Translations under genes and position numbers: made by a program
Notes under the pieces: generated by a model
What the model was told of the DNA's origin: nothing
Databases searched by the model: none
Seen by the model: only the letters and a program-made list of their open reading frames with translations
Shown: positions 27,015 to 35,821 of the stretch, in pieces
How positions within the stretch are numbered: position 1 is the first letter of the stretch
Layout of the letters: every line of letters begins with the position of its first letter
Source: an uncultured Clostridium sp.
GTDB lineage: Bacteria > Bacillota > Clostridia > TANB77 > CAG-508
Length of the DNA stretch: 64,000 bases
Assembly: GCA_948442365.1 (NCBI GenBank)
Contig: CAOJRU010000008.1
Coordinates: forward strand, 1-64,000
Reading direction: 5' to 3'

Positions 27015-27671
27015 CTAAAATCCTTTCTTAATTAGATATTTAGTACCTTCAATTTTTTTAAATCCATTTTTAAAATAAAAATCCATTAGTTCTTTTTCTA
27101 TTCTATTTTTTGCTTTGTTTTTATCAGAAATATTTTGAATTTTTCTATTATGATTAACAACTCTAGGTTGAGGTTGCAAGAATATTTTTGTTATAAATTC
27201 TCTTGAATGATAAAGTAATATTTCATGAAGTTCTTGTAATACAAAACTACCGATTCCATAATCTCTATATTTTCTTTTTATATAAATATCTCCAACATAA
27301 GCTATGCAATCTGTATCATCACAAATATCTTTTCTGATTTCATAGCTTTCATCTGTGATTTCTTCAGCTAAATCCAATAAATCTCCACCAACGCAATCAC
27401 AAATATCTAAAAAGTTACAACAACTTCTAAATTCTTCTGGAGTTATAAAACATCCTGCAACAGCACCAACTTCAATATCTTTATCAGTATCTAAATCTGT
27501 TAAGTAAATATAAATTCTAAAACATGTTATAAATTTATTATCATAATTCATGTTATTTATATGTGATCCGACATCTTCTGTTATATATCTTAATTGTGGT
27601 CTAATTATTTTTGTTTTAAAGGATAAACTATCTCCAAATTCTTTTCTTTTTAATCTATCAAAATCAATCAT
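27015..27671 (-). CDS. GNAT-like acetyltransferase
   Basis: 218 residues. 'DCIAYVGDIYIKRKYRDYGIGSFVLQELHEIL' at about 125-155 looks like GNAT motif A: a beta strand, then R-x-x-G-I-G for acetyl-CoA, then a helix. 'FYFKNGFKKIEG' near the end is the usual final GNAT element. An unusual Cys/Asp-rich insert (CCNFLDICDCVGGDLLDL) precedes the motif. Substrate unknown. It follows the adhesin gene on the same strand after a hairpin, and leads the small genes before the giant protein. Confidence 0.6.
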   Translation of the reverse strand: MIDFDRLKRKEFGDSLSFKTKIIRPQLRYITEDVGSHINNMNYDNKFITCFRIYIYLTDLDTDKDIEVGAVAGCFITPEEFRSCCNFLDICDCVGGDLLDLAEEITDESYEIRKDICDDTDCIAYVGDIYIKRKYRDYGIGSFVLQELHEILLYHSREFITKIFLQPQPRVVNHNRKIQNISDKNKAKNRIEKELMDFYFKNGFKKIEGTKYLIKKGF

Positions 27672-27699
27672 TTCTACAAATCCTTTCTAATAACTAGAA

Positions 27700-27726
27700 A
27701 AGAGAGTTAGTTTACCCAACTCTCTA
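27700..27726 (-). terminator. Hairpin after the adhesin gene
   Basis: Arms 27701-27708 (AGAGAGTT) and 27718-27725 (AACTCTCT), with a short TTTT on the minus strand. It probably limits read-through from the adhesin gene into the next module. Confidence 0.6.
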
Positions 27727-27733
27727 ATCAATT

Positions 27734-30700
27734 TTATTTATCTTCTTTATTCTTTTTGTATAATTTTGTACCTAATAATGCAATTCCTAATACTGATAAT
27801 AACATTATTCCTCCAATTAGTTTTAAATGTGATTCATCTCCAGTATTTGGTGTTTCTATTGGTGCATTTTCAAAATCAAAGCTATATATATCATCTTTTG
27901 ATTCTATTTGAGTACCATCTACAAATACACCTTTATCGTTAATTTCTAATTTAATAACTTTATCAGATTTCACATATCCATTTGGTGCTTTTACTTCTTT
28001 AATATAAAATGTTCCATATCTTAAATCTTTGAAAGTAATTGTTCCTTTTTCATTATCAGAATTTACTTCTTGAATTAAGTCTGTGCAATTTTCATCTTTG
28101 TAAATTCCAAAAGTAAAATCAGCTTTTATAGTTTCTTTTGTTTTACTATCTAATTTTACTAAAGTAACATCAGTTAAAATAGGCATATCTTTCATTTCAA
28201 CTCTTTGAGTTTCTTTATCTTCACTAACTGTAAACTCTATTTCTTCTGCTTTTTCATATCCATAAGGACAAGTAATTTCTTTCAAAATATAAGTTTTATT
28301 TTCTTCAACACCTACTACTCTATGTGGTTCTTTTGTAGAAGTCCATTTATCTATTGTTTCTCCTGTTTCTTTATCAATAATTTCTAATTCAGCTCCTTCT
28401 AGTTCTTCTCCTGTAACTAAGTCTGTTTTTATAACTTCTACTATTTTATCTACCATTACGACCTTTTGAGTTTCTTTATCTTCGCTAACAGTAAATTGAA
28501 TATCAGTTGCTTTTACATATCCTTCTATAACAATTTCTTCATGAAGATTATATGTTTCTCCCTCAATTAGTCCACTAACTTTATGTGCTTCATTAGTAGA
28601 AACCCATTTATCAACTATATTTTTTGTTCTCGTATTAGTTACAACTAAAGTTGCTCCCTCTAGTTCATTTCCTGCAATATCTTGTTTTGATATTTCAATA
28701 ATTTTATCTATCATAGTAACTTTTTGAATTTCATTTGTATTTTCTACTTTAAATTGAATATTACTTGATATAACATATCCGTCTGGTGCAAATTCTTCTT
28801 TTAGTGTGTATGTTTCTCCAACTTTTAAGCCCTCGATTTTATGAGTATCTTTTCCAGAAACCCAACTATCAATAACTTTTCCATCTTTATCAACAACAGT
28901 TAGTTCTGCACCCTCTAATTCATCATCTCCAGTTACAGATTTTTTAGAAAATTCAAATATAGTTGTATCATTTGTAATATCTTTCTTTTCTTCATATACT
29001 TTTGTTGTTAAGTCTTTTTGTTCAAATTTAACTTCATATTTTTTATCATTTAAAACTAAGCCATCTAATGTTTTTGTTTCTTGTAGTTCATAAACTCCCA
29101 TTGGTAATTCAGATAAAGTATAGTTTCCATCTTTATCAAGATTAAATACTTTTACTACTTTTCCTTTTTCATAAATTATACTTCCATCAGCTTGATCTAT
29201 AATGTTTTCTTTTGCTATTAAAGTAAATTCAATACCAGACAAATCAGATATATCTACTAATGAGGTATCAATATTTTCTCTAATGGCAACTGATTTATTA
29301 ACTATAAGTGTTCCAGTAGGTTGCTCATTTTCTACATCTACTGTTATATAAGCATCAAAATCTTTATCATATTTACAAGTTTTATTACTTCTATTTACTT
29401 TAAATATTATTTCTTCATCAAGTTGTAAGAATCCATTTGGAACTTTTATTTCATTTATTTTATAAGTTCCAGCAGTAAGTTTTGTTTCTGTATAAGCCAC
29501 TCCATCTTTATCTGTTGTCCAAGTATCAAAACTTTCTCTTCCTAATTTGCAGCTAACTTTTTCCCATTCATTATTTTCTTCATTTAATTTATATAATGAA
29601 AAAGTTGTATTTGAAAAAGTAACTGTCTTTCCTGTCTTTTTATCTTTCTTAACCATCTTAATATAGCTATCGAAAGGTGTATCATTTTCTACTAATTCTT
29701 TTATAACATCTGGACTATTTTTGTCTATAACAACCTTAAAAGGTTTTACTGGATTTACTAGATCTGATGGACAATAAGTTTCATGTACTGTATATTCTCC
29801 ATAAGCTAATAGCCCACTTATTCCATGCCCAGTTGGCTCAGTTTTAAAAACTGAATATTCATCTTTTGAAAATTCATTTAAGTGCTTTAATGCTTCATCA
29901 AATGAACCATAGTAATCAACATATTTTGTTAAAATAGCAGTAAATTCAGCTTCTGGTACGATTGGAGCAGTAGTATTTGTAATTGAAGAAACTTTAATTA
30001 CTTCAAATTTTGCTTTTTCTACTTGATTTGTAAAAGTATCCTCTACATTTATCACTCTTGTATTCATATCTTTATAGCTAAATGTTATATTATGTGTTTC
30101 ATTATCTTTTAAATATCCTCCTGGTATTTTAGTTTCTTTAGCATAGTAACTACCCATTGGTAATCCTTTTAAAATATTTCCTTCAGTAGTTAGGTTAGCA
30201 GTTTTACTTCCTGTTGAAATATTTATTTTTGCAATACCATTTGAATTGAAAGTAAATATTGCTATTTTTTCATCTGCAGAAAAGTATTTTACTGTTCTGG
30301 CAACATTATAAATATCATTTTTTGCATATAATGTATATTCTGTACCTTCTAAAGTAGCATCTCCATGATGGCTTGTACCATCTGCTCTATTTTCGTTTCC
30401 AGTTTCAGCATCAGTTTTAATTAATTTTAATTCTCCAGTTGGTTCGTTATTTTTGAAATTTACTTCAGCTGTTTCATTTGCATTTACTCTGACTTCTTTT
30501 ACTTCTGTATCAAGTAAATATCCACTTGGAACAGAAAGCTCTTTTATATAATAAGTTGCAGGAGCTAATCTTTGGAAGAATATTTGTCCATTACTATCGC
30601 TAGTTCCTGTTCTAACTTTTTGAGTACATCCTTTGTCCTTATATAAGCCAAAAGTACAGCCTCCTAAAGTATCTCCATTTGTATTAGTTTTAATCAATAA

Positions 30701-31594
30701 AGTATTTCCATATTCTACTTCTACGCTAACACTAAAAGCACTTGGATCTACATAGTTTGAAAACATTAAGTTTTGAACTGCACCTGATGTAAATTCAAAA
30801 TACACATAGTTTGACATTGTGTCTGAAGAATATGGTGTTCCATTTGGCATTAATTGATATAACCCATAATCTCTTGAATTAAATGTTGCACTATCTGCTG
30901 TGCAATCACTTGGTACTATTATATTAAGAGCATTGCTTCCTTGCTCATGACTAAATGTAATTCCATTAACACTTTGATTAAATGAACTATATGAAGCAAG
31001 TCTTCCAGTTGTATCTGTTATTGATGTGCTATCTCCTAAAGCAACTCTGTTAGTTGTTCCATTAAATGATGTGTTACCATGATATTGATTATATAAATTT
31101 TCAGTCTGTGCAAGCCAATCTGCATACATTCCTGAATTCATATAGTTTCCATTCCACGCATCTCTTCCAGGAGCATTACCTAGACATTCCCAAACATATT
31201 GTTGTGTTGCACATGCTGCTCTTGCAGCTTCTGTGCTTGATGGAATGCCAACTCCATAATTCATGGTATATCCAAAGTAAATCATTTCAGCCATTTTTTC
31301 ATATTGAGGTAAATTATTTCTATAATGTACTATAAAATCTCCGTTATAAGTATATTCTGAACCATTTGGAGATTTAACTCCCCATTGAGTACAAAAAGTA
31401 AAATAAGTTGTTCCCTGATAATTTGCATAATGTAATTCATGTCCATAATTTTCAAGACTTCCTGGAACAACTCCAAATTCTGCATTACTGTTAATATCTG
31501 TTATAAAAGCAGCAAATGTTTGAATAGGCATAGATGTTAATAAAATTAATATTAAACATACTATTGCCATAATCTTTTTTGATTTTAATTTCAT
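27734..31594 (-). CDS. Thioester-domain and Cna-B repeat surface adhesin
   Basis: 1286 residues from ATG 31594 (AAAGGA upstream). Signal peptide, then a thioester adhesin domain: Cys in TYFTFCTQWG and the partner Gln in ACATQQYVWECLG, the layout of TED domains that bond covalently to host amines. Then many SpaA/Cna-B beta modules ('GxxFTLYK...GxY.ikEt..P.GY'), including three similar tandem units near the end. The C-terminus has the sorting motif TPNTGDE, a hydrophobic helix and a KKNKEDK tail. It probably promotes mating contact or host adhesion. The likely anchoring enzyme is the ICE class B sortase. The hydrophobic signals and repeats are clear; the target is unknown. Confidence 0.88.
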   Translation of the reverse strand: MKLKSKKIMAIVCLILILLTSMPIQTFAAFITDINSNAEFGVVPGSLENYGHELHYANYQGTTYFTFCTQWGVKSPNGSEYTYNGDFIVHYRNNLPQYEKMAEMIYFGYTMNYGVGIPSSTEAARAACATQQYVWECLGNAPGRDAWNGNYMNSGMYADWLAQTENLYNQYHGNTSFNGTTNRVALGDSTSITDTTGRLASYSSFNQSVNGITFSHEQGSNALNIIVPSDCTADSATFNSRDYGLYQLMPNGTPYSSDTMSNYVYFEFTSGAVQNLMFSNYVDPSAFSVSVEVEYGNTLLIKTNTNGDTLGGCTFGLYKDKGCTQKVRTGTSDSNGQIFFQRLAPATYYIKELSVPSGYLLDTEVKEVRVNANETAEVNFKNNEPTGELKLIKTDAETGNENRADGTSHHGDATLEGTEYTLYAKNDIYNVARTVKYFSADEKIAIFTFNSNGIAKINISTGSKTANLTTEGNILKGLPMGSYYAKETKIPGGYLKDNETHNITFSYKDMNTRVINVEDTFTNQVEKAKFEVIKVSSITNTTAPIVPEAEFTAILTKYVDYYGSFDEALKHLNEFSKDEYSVFKTEPTGHGISGLLAYGEYTVHETYCPSDLVNPVKPFKVVIDKNSPDVIKELVENDTPFDSYIKMVKKDKKTGKTVTFSNTTFSLYKLNEENNEWEKVSCKLGRESFDTWTTDKDGVAYTETKLTAGTYKINEIKVPNGFLQLDEEIIFKVNRSNKTCKYDKDFDAYITVDVENEQPTGTLIVNKSVAIRENIDTSLVDISDLSGIEFTLIAKENIIDQADGSIIYEKGKVVKVFNLDKDGNYTLSELPMGVYELQETKTLDGLVLNDKKYEVKFEQKDLTTKVYEEKKDITNDTTIFEFSKKSVTGDDELEGAELTVVDKDGKVIDSWVSGKDTHKIEGLKVGETYTLKEEFAPDGYVISSNIQFKVENTNEIQKVTMIDKIIEISKQDIAGNELEGATLVVTNTRTKNIVDKWVSTNEAHKVSGLIEGETYNLHEEIVIEGYVKATDIQFTVSEDKETQKVVMVDKIVEVIKTDLVTGEELEGAELEIIDKETGETIDKWTSTKEPHRVVGVEENKTYILKEITCPYGYEKAEEIEFTVSEDKETQRVEMKDMPILTDVTLVKLDSKTKETIKADFTFGIYKDENCTDLIQEVNSDNEKGTITFKDLRYGTFYIKEVKAPNGYVKSDKVIKLEINDKGVFVDGTQIESKDDIYSFDFENAPIETPNTGDESHLKLIGGIMLLSVLGIALLGTKLYKKNKEDK
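28190..28940 (-). repeat. Three tandem Cna-B-type repeats within the adhesin gene
   Basis: Three successive units of about 80 residues share 'ELEGAxLxVxDxxTxxxIDKWxSTxExHKVxGLxEGETYxLxEE' and 'xIxFTVSEDKETQKVxMxDK'. DNA identity is visible at 'TTTCTTTATCTTC(A/G)CTAAC'. Repeat number may vary between strains. Confidence 0.7.
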
Positions 31595-31621
31595 TTTTAT
31601 CAATTCCTTTCTTTTTTCCAA

Positions 31622-31664
31622 TAAAAAAAGCCTTAACTTTAGTTTTAAACTATTGTTAAAGCTT
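31622..31664 (-). terminator. Rho-independent terminator
   Basis: AGCTTTAAC (31655-31663) pairs with GTTAAGGCT (31629-31637) on the minus strand, followed by TTTTTTT. It ends the transcript of the secreted protein gene at 31691. Confidence 0.75.
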
Positions 31665-31690
31665 TCTATATTTTTTTATTTAATTATCTT

Positions 31691-32314
31691 TTATTTTATT
31701 GCCCAGAAATAGTAAAGTCCACAGCTACATTGACTTATTTTGTATTGAACAGATGCCCATCCCTTTGTATAATTTTCAAAAGCTTGATTTGCTTCATTCC
31801 AACTTGAATAATAGCCATGTTCATTTGACTTATCTCCTGCAACATGATGTTTTCCACCTCCTACGCACCAATACTCTAAATCACTTTCAGTTATTGTCTT
31901 TGTAACTTGTTGTTGTGGTTTTTCTTCTTTTTTTGGTGTTTCAACAACACTTTCCTTTTTTGGTTCTTGTTTAGGTGTTGTTTCCTGTGTAGTAGGTTGT
32001 TTAGTTACTGTTTCTGTTTTTTTAGTAGTTTTATTATTTTGAGAATTAGTTGTTTTTGGTGTTTCTTGTACAATTGGTTCTTGTGCAATTTCTTTTGGTT
32101 CTTCATTCTTAATTTCATTATTATCGATTTGTTCTTGTTCTACATCAGCTTGATCATTCTCGTTAATAATACTCTGATCTTCTATCACTACCTCCTGGTT
32201 TGAAACAGTATTTAGATTTTTCATTTCTTTAGTTTTATTAAAATAATTTGATTTCACTCCAGAAACCATTGCAATAATTAAGCTTAAAGTTACTAGTGTT
32301 AATTTAATTTTCAT
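31691..32314 (-). CDS. Secreted protein with Thr/Gln/Lys-rich linker and C-terminal Cys/His domain
   Basis: 207 residues from the ATG at 32314 (AAGGAGAGTG upstream). Signal peptide (LTLVTLSLIIAMVSGV), an acidic then Thr/Lys/Gln-rich linker of about 100 residues (TTKKTETVTKQPTTQET), and a compact C-terminal domain of about 65 residues with WCVGGGKHH, an 'EANQAFENYTKGW' helix and CSCGLYYFW. The Cys/His arrangement suggests a metal-bound or disulphide-stabilised extracellular module; I have seen similar tails on Clostridia surface proteins but cannot name the family. It lies between the ParA/ParB genes and the adhesin. Confidence 0.6.
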   Translation of the reverse strand: MKIKLTLVTLSLIIAMVSGVKSNYFNKTKEMKNLNTVSNQEVVIEDQSIINENDQADVEQEQIDNNEIKNEEPKEIAQEPIVQETPKTTNSQNNKTTKKTETVTKQPTTQETTPKQEPKKESVVETPKKEEKPQQQVTKTITESDLEYWCVGGGKHHVAGDKSNEHGYYSSWNEANQAFENYTKGWASVQYKISQCSCGLYYFWAIK

Positions 32315-32516
32315 AACAATCACTCTCCTTATGCTTATATTATAAAAACTAAAAACAAAAAATGGAAATGTATGAATTAAATCATAATACATCATCTCCT
32401 TTATCGTGTATTTATATATATTTAATATAATATATTTCTCTTTTTAGCTAGTATAATAGCTAGTAATATAAAGGGGTTTGTAAGGGGGAATTTAGTAAAA
32501 GATGTCCCCACTCTTT

Positions 32517-33464
32517 TTATCTTGCCATTTCTTTATTTCTTTGCCTTTTTATATAATCTTCAACGCATTTAACAATAAAATCCTCAACTTGTCCTTTTTG
32601 TTTGATTGATTCTGGTATTAGTTTGCTTATTCTTTCTGTGGGGATTTTAGTATATTCTCGTTGATTTGGCTTTTGTTTAGCTAGTAATGCTTCTACCTTC
32701 TCTAAAGTTAATGTCCCCTCCTGTGCCATTTTCTTTAACATTACAGCTTGAGCAACACTTGGGGATATATCATCATATTCTATGGTATTTAAAATCACGC
32801 ATTGATAATCTTCAGGTAAATATGAAATATCTACTGCTGGTCTAAAAGCAATTCTTTTTTCATCTACAAGTTTTAGAAGTTCTGGCATTAAGTAAGTAAG
32901 CCTTATATATCTAAACACTTGTGTAGCACTTTCTCCATTTTCTTTTCCTATTTTTTCATCTGTTCTTAACTTCGTTTCCATTGGCAACGAAGTTTCATTT
33001 ATTTCCAAATCGGTTCGTTTCCCCTGATGTTTTAGTGCTTCATATTTCATTTTATATGCAAATGCTTTTTCTGAAGGTAGTATTTCTTGTCTTTGATTAA
33101 TGTTTGTATCCACCATTAAAATTGTAGCTTCATCATCTGTTAATTCTTTTTTTATGCAAGGCATCTTATTTTTATGTGCTTTTATAAAAGCTAATTTTCT
33201 TCTGTGTCCTGAAACCATTTCAAATCTACCATTTTCTTTAGGTCTAATAATGGATGGAGGGATAAATCCATTATTATTTATACTCTTCACTATATTATCC
33301 ATAAGCTCATCATCATTTACCGAAAAAGGATGATTTGGAAAGTCGTCAATAAGTTCTATCGAAATATCTTCAATATAATCTTTCTCTTTATCATCTCTTT
33401 GCTTTTGCGTTGTAAATAACTCATCTAAACCTGGCAATTTCATTTTTGTTTCTTGTTCTTTCAT
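32517..33464 (-). CDS. parB: ParB-like partition/nucleoid-occlusion protein
   Basis: 316 residues. ParB N-terminal domain: 'ISIELIDDFPNHPFSVNDDELMDNIVKSI' and 'GFIPPSIIRPKENGRFEMVSGHRRKLAFI' with the GHRR nucleotide/CTP-binding motif, followed by the helix-turn-helix region with 'ESATQVFRYIRLTYLMPELLKLVD'. The C-terminus has a basic helix. ATG at 33464 follows AGGAGG. It overlaps parA by 44 bases. With ParA it probably stabilises the excised, possibly replicating circle. No parS was identified. Confidence 0.9.
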   Translation of the reverse strand: MKEQETKMKLPGLDELFTTQKQRDDKEKDYIEDISIELIDDFPNHPFSVNDDELMDNIVKSINNNGFIPPSIIRPKENGRFEMVSGHRRKLAFIKAHKNKMPCIKKELTDDEATILMVDTNINQRQEILPSEKAFAYKMKYEALKHQGKRTDLEINETSLPMETKLRTDEKIGKENGESATQVFRYIRLTYLMPELLKLVDEKRIAFRPAVDISYLPEDYQCVILNTIEYDDISPSVAQAVMLKKMAQEGTLTLEKVEALLAKQKPNQREYTKIPTERISKLIPESIKQKGQVEDFIVKCVEDYIKRQRNKEMAR

Positions 33465-34245
33465 CTGCAATTACCTCCTTCGCAAAGTTTTTATAAGCAG
33501 TAGCAACTGGACTATTCTTATCATAAGTAAATATACTCTTACCTGTTGAAGTTGATTTCGCAGTATTGATTGCTTTTGGAATTTCAGTTTCATAAACTTT
33601 AGCTATATTACCGTAGTTTTCTTCTAATGCTTTTTTTACATCTTTTGATAAATTAGTTCTTTTATCAATTAAAGTTAATAAAATTCCACCAACTTTTAAA
33701 TTAGGATTTATATTTTGATGTATCCTTGAAATATTATTTAATAATTGTCCAACACCTCTAGCTGCTAAAAATTCTCCCTGTACTGGAACGATTACTTTAT
33801 CGCTACAAGCAAGAGCATTTATAGTCAACATTCCTAAACTTGGGCTACAATCAATTATTATATAATCATAATTATCTTTAAAAGATGAAATTGAATCTGC
33901 CATTTTATATTCTCTATCTTTAGTATCAACTAATGTAAATTCTATTGCAGACAAATCTAAATGTGATGGAATAAAATCAACTCCTTCATCATGATGTAAT
34001 ATTGTTTCATCAATTCCTAAATCACTATTACATATAGAACAAGCCATTAAAGTTGCTAAACTATTATAAACTTTATCTTCATTGTAATAACCTAAACATG
34101 TTGTTAAGTTCCCCTGTGGATCTGCATCAATAAGCAAAACTTTTTTATTTTCATGTACTAATGCAACTCCTAAATTAAGTGCAGTTGTTGTTTTACCAAC
34201 TCCACCTTTTTGATTAACTATTGAAATAACTTTACAGTGCGACAT
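33421..34245 (-). CDS. parA: ParA/Soj ATPase
   Basis: 274 residues. Deviant Walker A 'KVISIVNQKGGVGKTTTALNLG' (residues about 5-25), LLIDADPQGN (switch I, about 41), and 'DYIIIDCSPSLG' (Walker B, about 124). These identify a ParA-type partition ATPase. ATG 34245 follows GGAGGTG. It forms an operon with parB and overlaps the upstream sigma-like gene by 14 bases. Confidence 0.93.
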   Translation of the reverse strand: MSHCKVISIVNQKGGVGKTTTALNLGVALVHENKKVLLIDADPQGNLTTCLGYYNEDKVYNSLATLMACSICNSDLGIDETILHHDEGVDFIPSHLDLSAIEFTLVDTKDREYKMADSISSFKDNYDYIIIDCSPSLGMLTINALACSDKVIVPVQGEFLAARGVGQLLNNISRIHQNINPNLKVGGILLTLIDKRTNLSKDVKKALEENYGNIAKVYETEIPKAINTAKSTSTGKSIFTYDKNSPVATAYKNFAKEVIADERTRNKNEIARFR

Positions 34246-34708
34246 TATTCTGCACCTCCAGTTCAAATAGTTTATCTTTTATGGCATATTTATAAGTCAG
34301 CCATATAACTTTTGTTTTAATATCTCTTAATTGATTTTTATTAACATTCAAAATTTCCATTATTTCTTCATTATCTAAATTCTTAAAATACTTTAATACA
34401 ATAAACCTATAATAAATAGGTCTTTCATAAGTCTTTAGTATATTAAAGAAAGAAGATAGAAATTCATTCCAATGTTTATATCTGTTTATTACTCTATCTT
34501 CATCTAATTTAATAATAATATCTTCAAATGAATTAGAAGATTGATTTATTCCTTTCAGCCATGCTCTTGTACTTCCATTCATTCTGTCCATTATTGTTTC
34601 TCTTCTATTTTCTATTAACTTGTTGATTTTTTTATAGTTATAAAACATAAAAGAAATTTCTTTACTAGCACTTTTTGGATAGAGTAATTCTGCAACATTA
34701 GTATTCAT
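34232..34708 (-). CDS. Sigma-factor-like (region 4 HTH) protein
   Basis: 158 residues from ATG 34708 (AAGGGAGAATTG). A C-terminal region 'YYRFIVLKYFKNLDNEEIMEILNVNKNQLRDIKTKVIWLTYKY' resembles the sigma-70 region 4/ArpU-like helix-turn-helix; the N-terminal half lacks sigma region 2. Such proteins regulate phage and ICE genes. Located directly before parA and coupled to it, it might control the ICE, but this is inference. Confidence 0.55.
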   Translation of the reverse strand: MNTNVAELLYPKSASKEISFMFYNYKKINKLIENRRETIMDRMNGSTRAWLKGINQSSNSFEDIIIKLDEDRVINRYKHWNEFLSSFFNILKTYERPIYYRFIVLKYFKNLDNEEIMEILNVNKNQLRDIKTKVIWLTYKYAIKDKLFELEVQNNVAL

Positions 34709-34726
34709 TGCAATTCTCCCTTCCAA

Positions 34727-34764
34727 CAAAAAAAGAACTAATTATATTTAAAACAACTAGCTCT
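34727..34764 (-). terminator. Rho-independent terminator
   Basis: GAGCTAGTT (34755-34763) pairs with AATTAGTTC (34735-34743) using G-U pairs, followed by TTTTTTT on the minus strand. It overlaps the last codon of the gene ending at 34763. Confidence 0.65.
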
Positions 34765-35062
34765 ATCTTGCATCTCTATTCTTTTTCATTTTCTTTTCTT
34801 GTTCTTGTCTGACTTTTGCATGAATTTCCATTGCTTTTTCGCCGTCAAACTCTTTTTCTATTGTAACTTTTCCTCTTTCAATAAATTCCTTTGATAATAT
34901 AAATTTACCTGTATCGAGGAAATTGTATCTATTGTTATTATCTTTTCCCATATACATTGCAGTTACAGGAATATTCTCATCTCCTAATATTGGAATATTT
35001 ACAGTTATGTATTGACCTTTCTCAAGTGTTTCCAGATAATTTATTGCTTCTTGTTCTTTCAT
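34763..35062 (-). CDS. Small hypothetical protein
   Basis: 99 residues: a beta-rich middle (GQYITVNIPILGDENIPVTAMYMGKD) and a basic helical tail (AMEIHAKVRQEQEKKMKKNRDAR). Looks like small ICE regulatory or housekeeping proteins, but no family is named here. It lies 6 bases downstream of the first ICE gene and ends in a terminator, so these two genes form a short head transcript. Confidence 0.55.
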   Translation of the reverse strand: MKEQEAINYLETLEKGQYITVNIPILGDENIPVTAMYMGKDNNNRYNFLDTGKFILSKEFIERGKVTIEKEFDGEKAMEIHAKVRQEQEKKMKKNRDAR

Positions 35063-35068
35063 TATACT

Positions 35069-35599
35069 TTATTTCTTTCCAAAATATAACTCATAAAAAT
35101 CTTCAAATTCTTCATCAAGTAGTTCTATAAAATAATTATCTGGTTCATCATAAGAAATTATATCAATCCACTTTTCAAGATAATCTACAATTTCATATAT
35201 TCCAACTAGGTTTTCTTTATCTTCTTTAATAGTTTCTAATACTTCAATTAGATTAGGAAAATCATCTTTCATAATTTCTAATAGATCTTCATTTCTGCAA
35301 AGTTCTTCTATAAAATCAATAAATTGAATTATAAATTCCCTTCTTCTCTTTTCCATTAGAAAAGATATATCTTCACAATTAGTTATAAAATTCATATATT
35401 TATGCCTTGTATTAAATAAATCAGCATAATATTTCTTTACATATTCAACATTTCCAATTGCATCATTTAGTTTTGCTATATTATCAATAATTGTTTGAAA
35501 TGCAATAGAAACTGCATCATATTCTTGTCCTAATCTAATTTTGAAATGTTCATCATTAGTAATATTTTGAATTTTTCTTTCTAATTTTTTTATATTCAC
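35069..35599 (-). CDS. Hypothetical protein, first gene of the element's main strand
   Basis: About 177 residues. The GTG at 35599 is preferred since AAAGGA lies 10 bases upstream; the frame also extends to 35626 without a site. Acidic, all helical ('LNDAIGNVEYVKKYYADLFNTRHKYMNF'). No family recognised. Its start region (TTTAAAGTGAATATAA) is duplicated 64 bases upstream within the hairpin at 35622-35712, which suggests control by attenuation. Confidence 0.55.
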   Translation of the reverse strand: MNIKKLERKIQNITNDEHFKIRLGQEYDAVSIAFQTIIDNIAKLNDAIGNVEYVKKYYADLFNTRHKYMNFITNCEDISFLMEKRRREFIIQFIDFIEELCRNEDLLEIMKDDFPNLIEVLETIKEDKENLVGIYEIVDYLEKWIDIISYDEPDNYFIELLDEEFEDFYELYFGKK

Positions 35600-35621
35600 T
35601 TTAAAAATCCTTTCTTTCGAA

Positions 35622-35712
35622 GGCAAAAAATAAGCATTACTGTGCTAATTTCATTATATTCACTTTAAAATTTTCTTCTTTTAAAGATATAAAGAAATTA
35701 GCACAATAATGC
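35622..35712 (-). promoter_or_regulatory. Candidate translation-sensitive attenuator ahead of the first ICE gene
   Basis: On the minus strand, arms 35694-35712 and 35634-35652 pair over 19 bases with a single G-U wobble and are followed directly by TTATTTTTTG, an intrinsic terminator. The loop holds a GTG micro-ORF whose stop codon lies inside the 3' arm, so a translating ribosome would block the terminator. Structure is directly visible; the regulatory role is inferred. Confidence 0.6.
35637..35663 (-). CDS. Candidate 8-codon leader peptide in the attenuator
   Basis: GTG AAT ATA ATG AAA TTA GCA CAG TAA, giving VNIMKLAQ. It is a partial duplicate of the start of the gene at 35599. The ribosome site is weak (AAGAAG). 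It ends inside the terminator stem. Too short to prove by coding statistics. Confidence 0.35.
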   Translation of the reverse strand: MNIMKLAQ

Positions 35713-35794
35713 TAACTTAGATTTAATCTACTTATATAAAGCTTTATAAATGTACCAGACTTTAACCCAAAGGGTGGTACAAAAAATAGCCCCG

Positions 35795-35821
35795 TATCAA
35801 AGTTTTGTGCAAATAGGAATA
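35795..35821. repeat. 27-base direct repeat, copy 1
   Basis: TATCAAAGTTTTGTGCAAAT followed by AGGAATA, identical to 36361-36387. The copies are 566 bases apart in the non-coding head of the ICE. They may be binding sites, a recombination core or the edges of a small insertion. Confidence 0.8.

Noticed and set aside
28190..28940. CRISPR-like repeat array
   Set aside because: The repeats are in-frame protein repeats of the adhesin, not short direct repeats with spacers.
31907..32203. Cys/Phe-rich 98-codon plus-strand frame
   Set aside because: Complement of the Lys/Gln/Glu-rich linker of the secreted protein.
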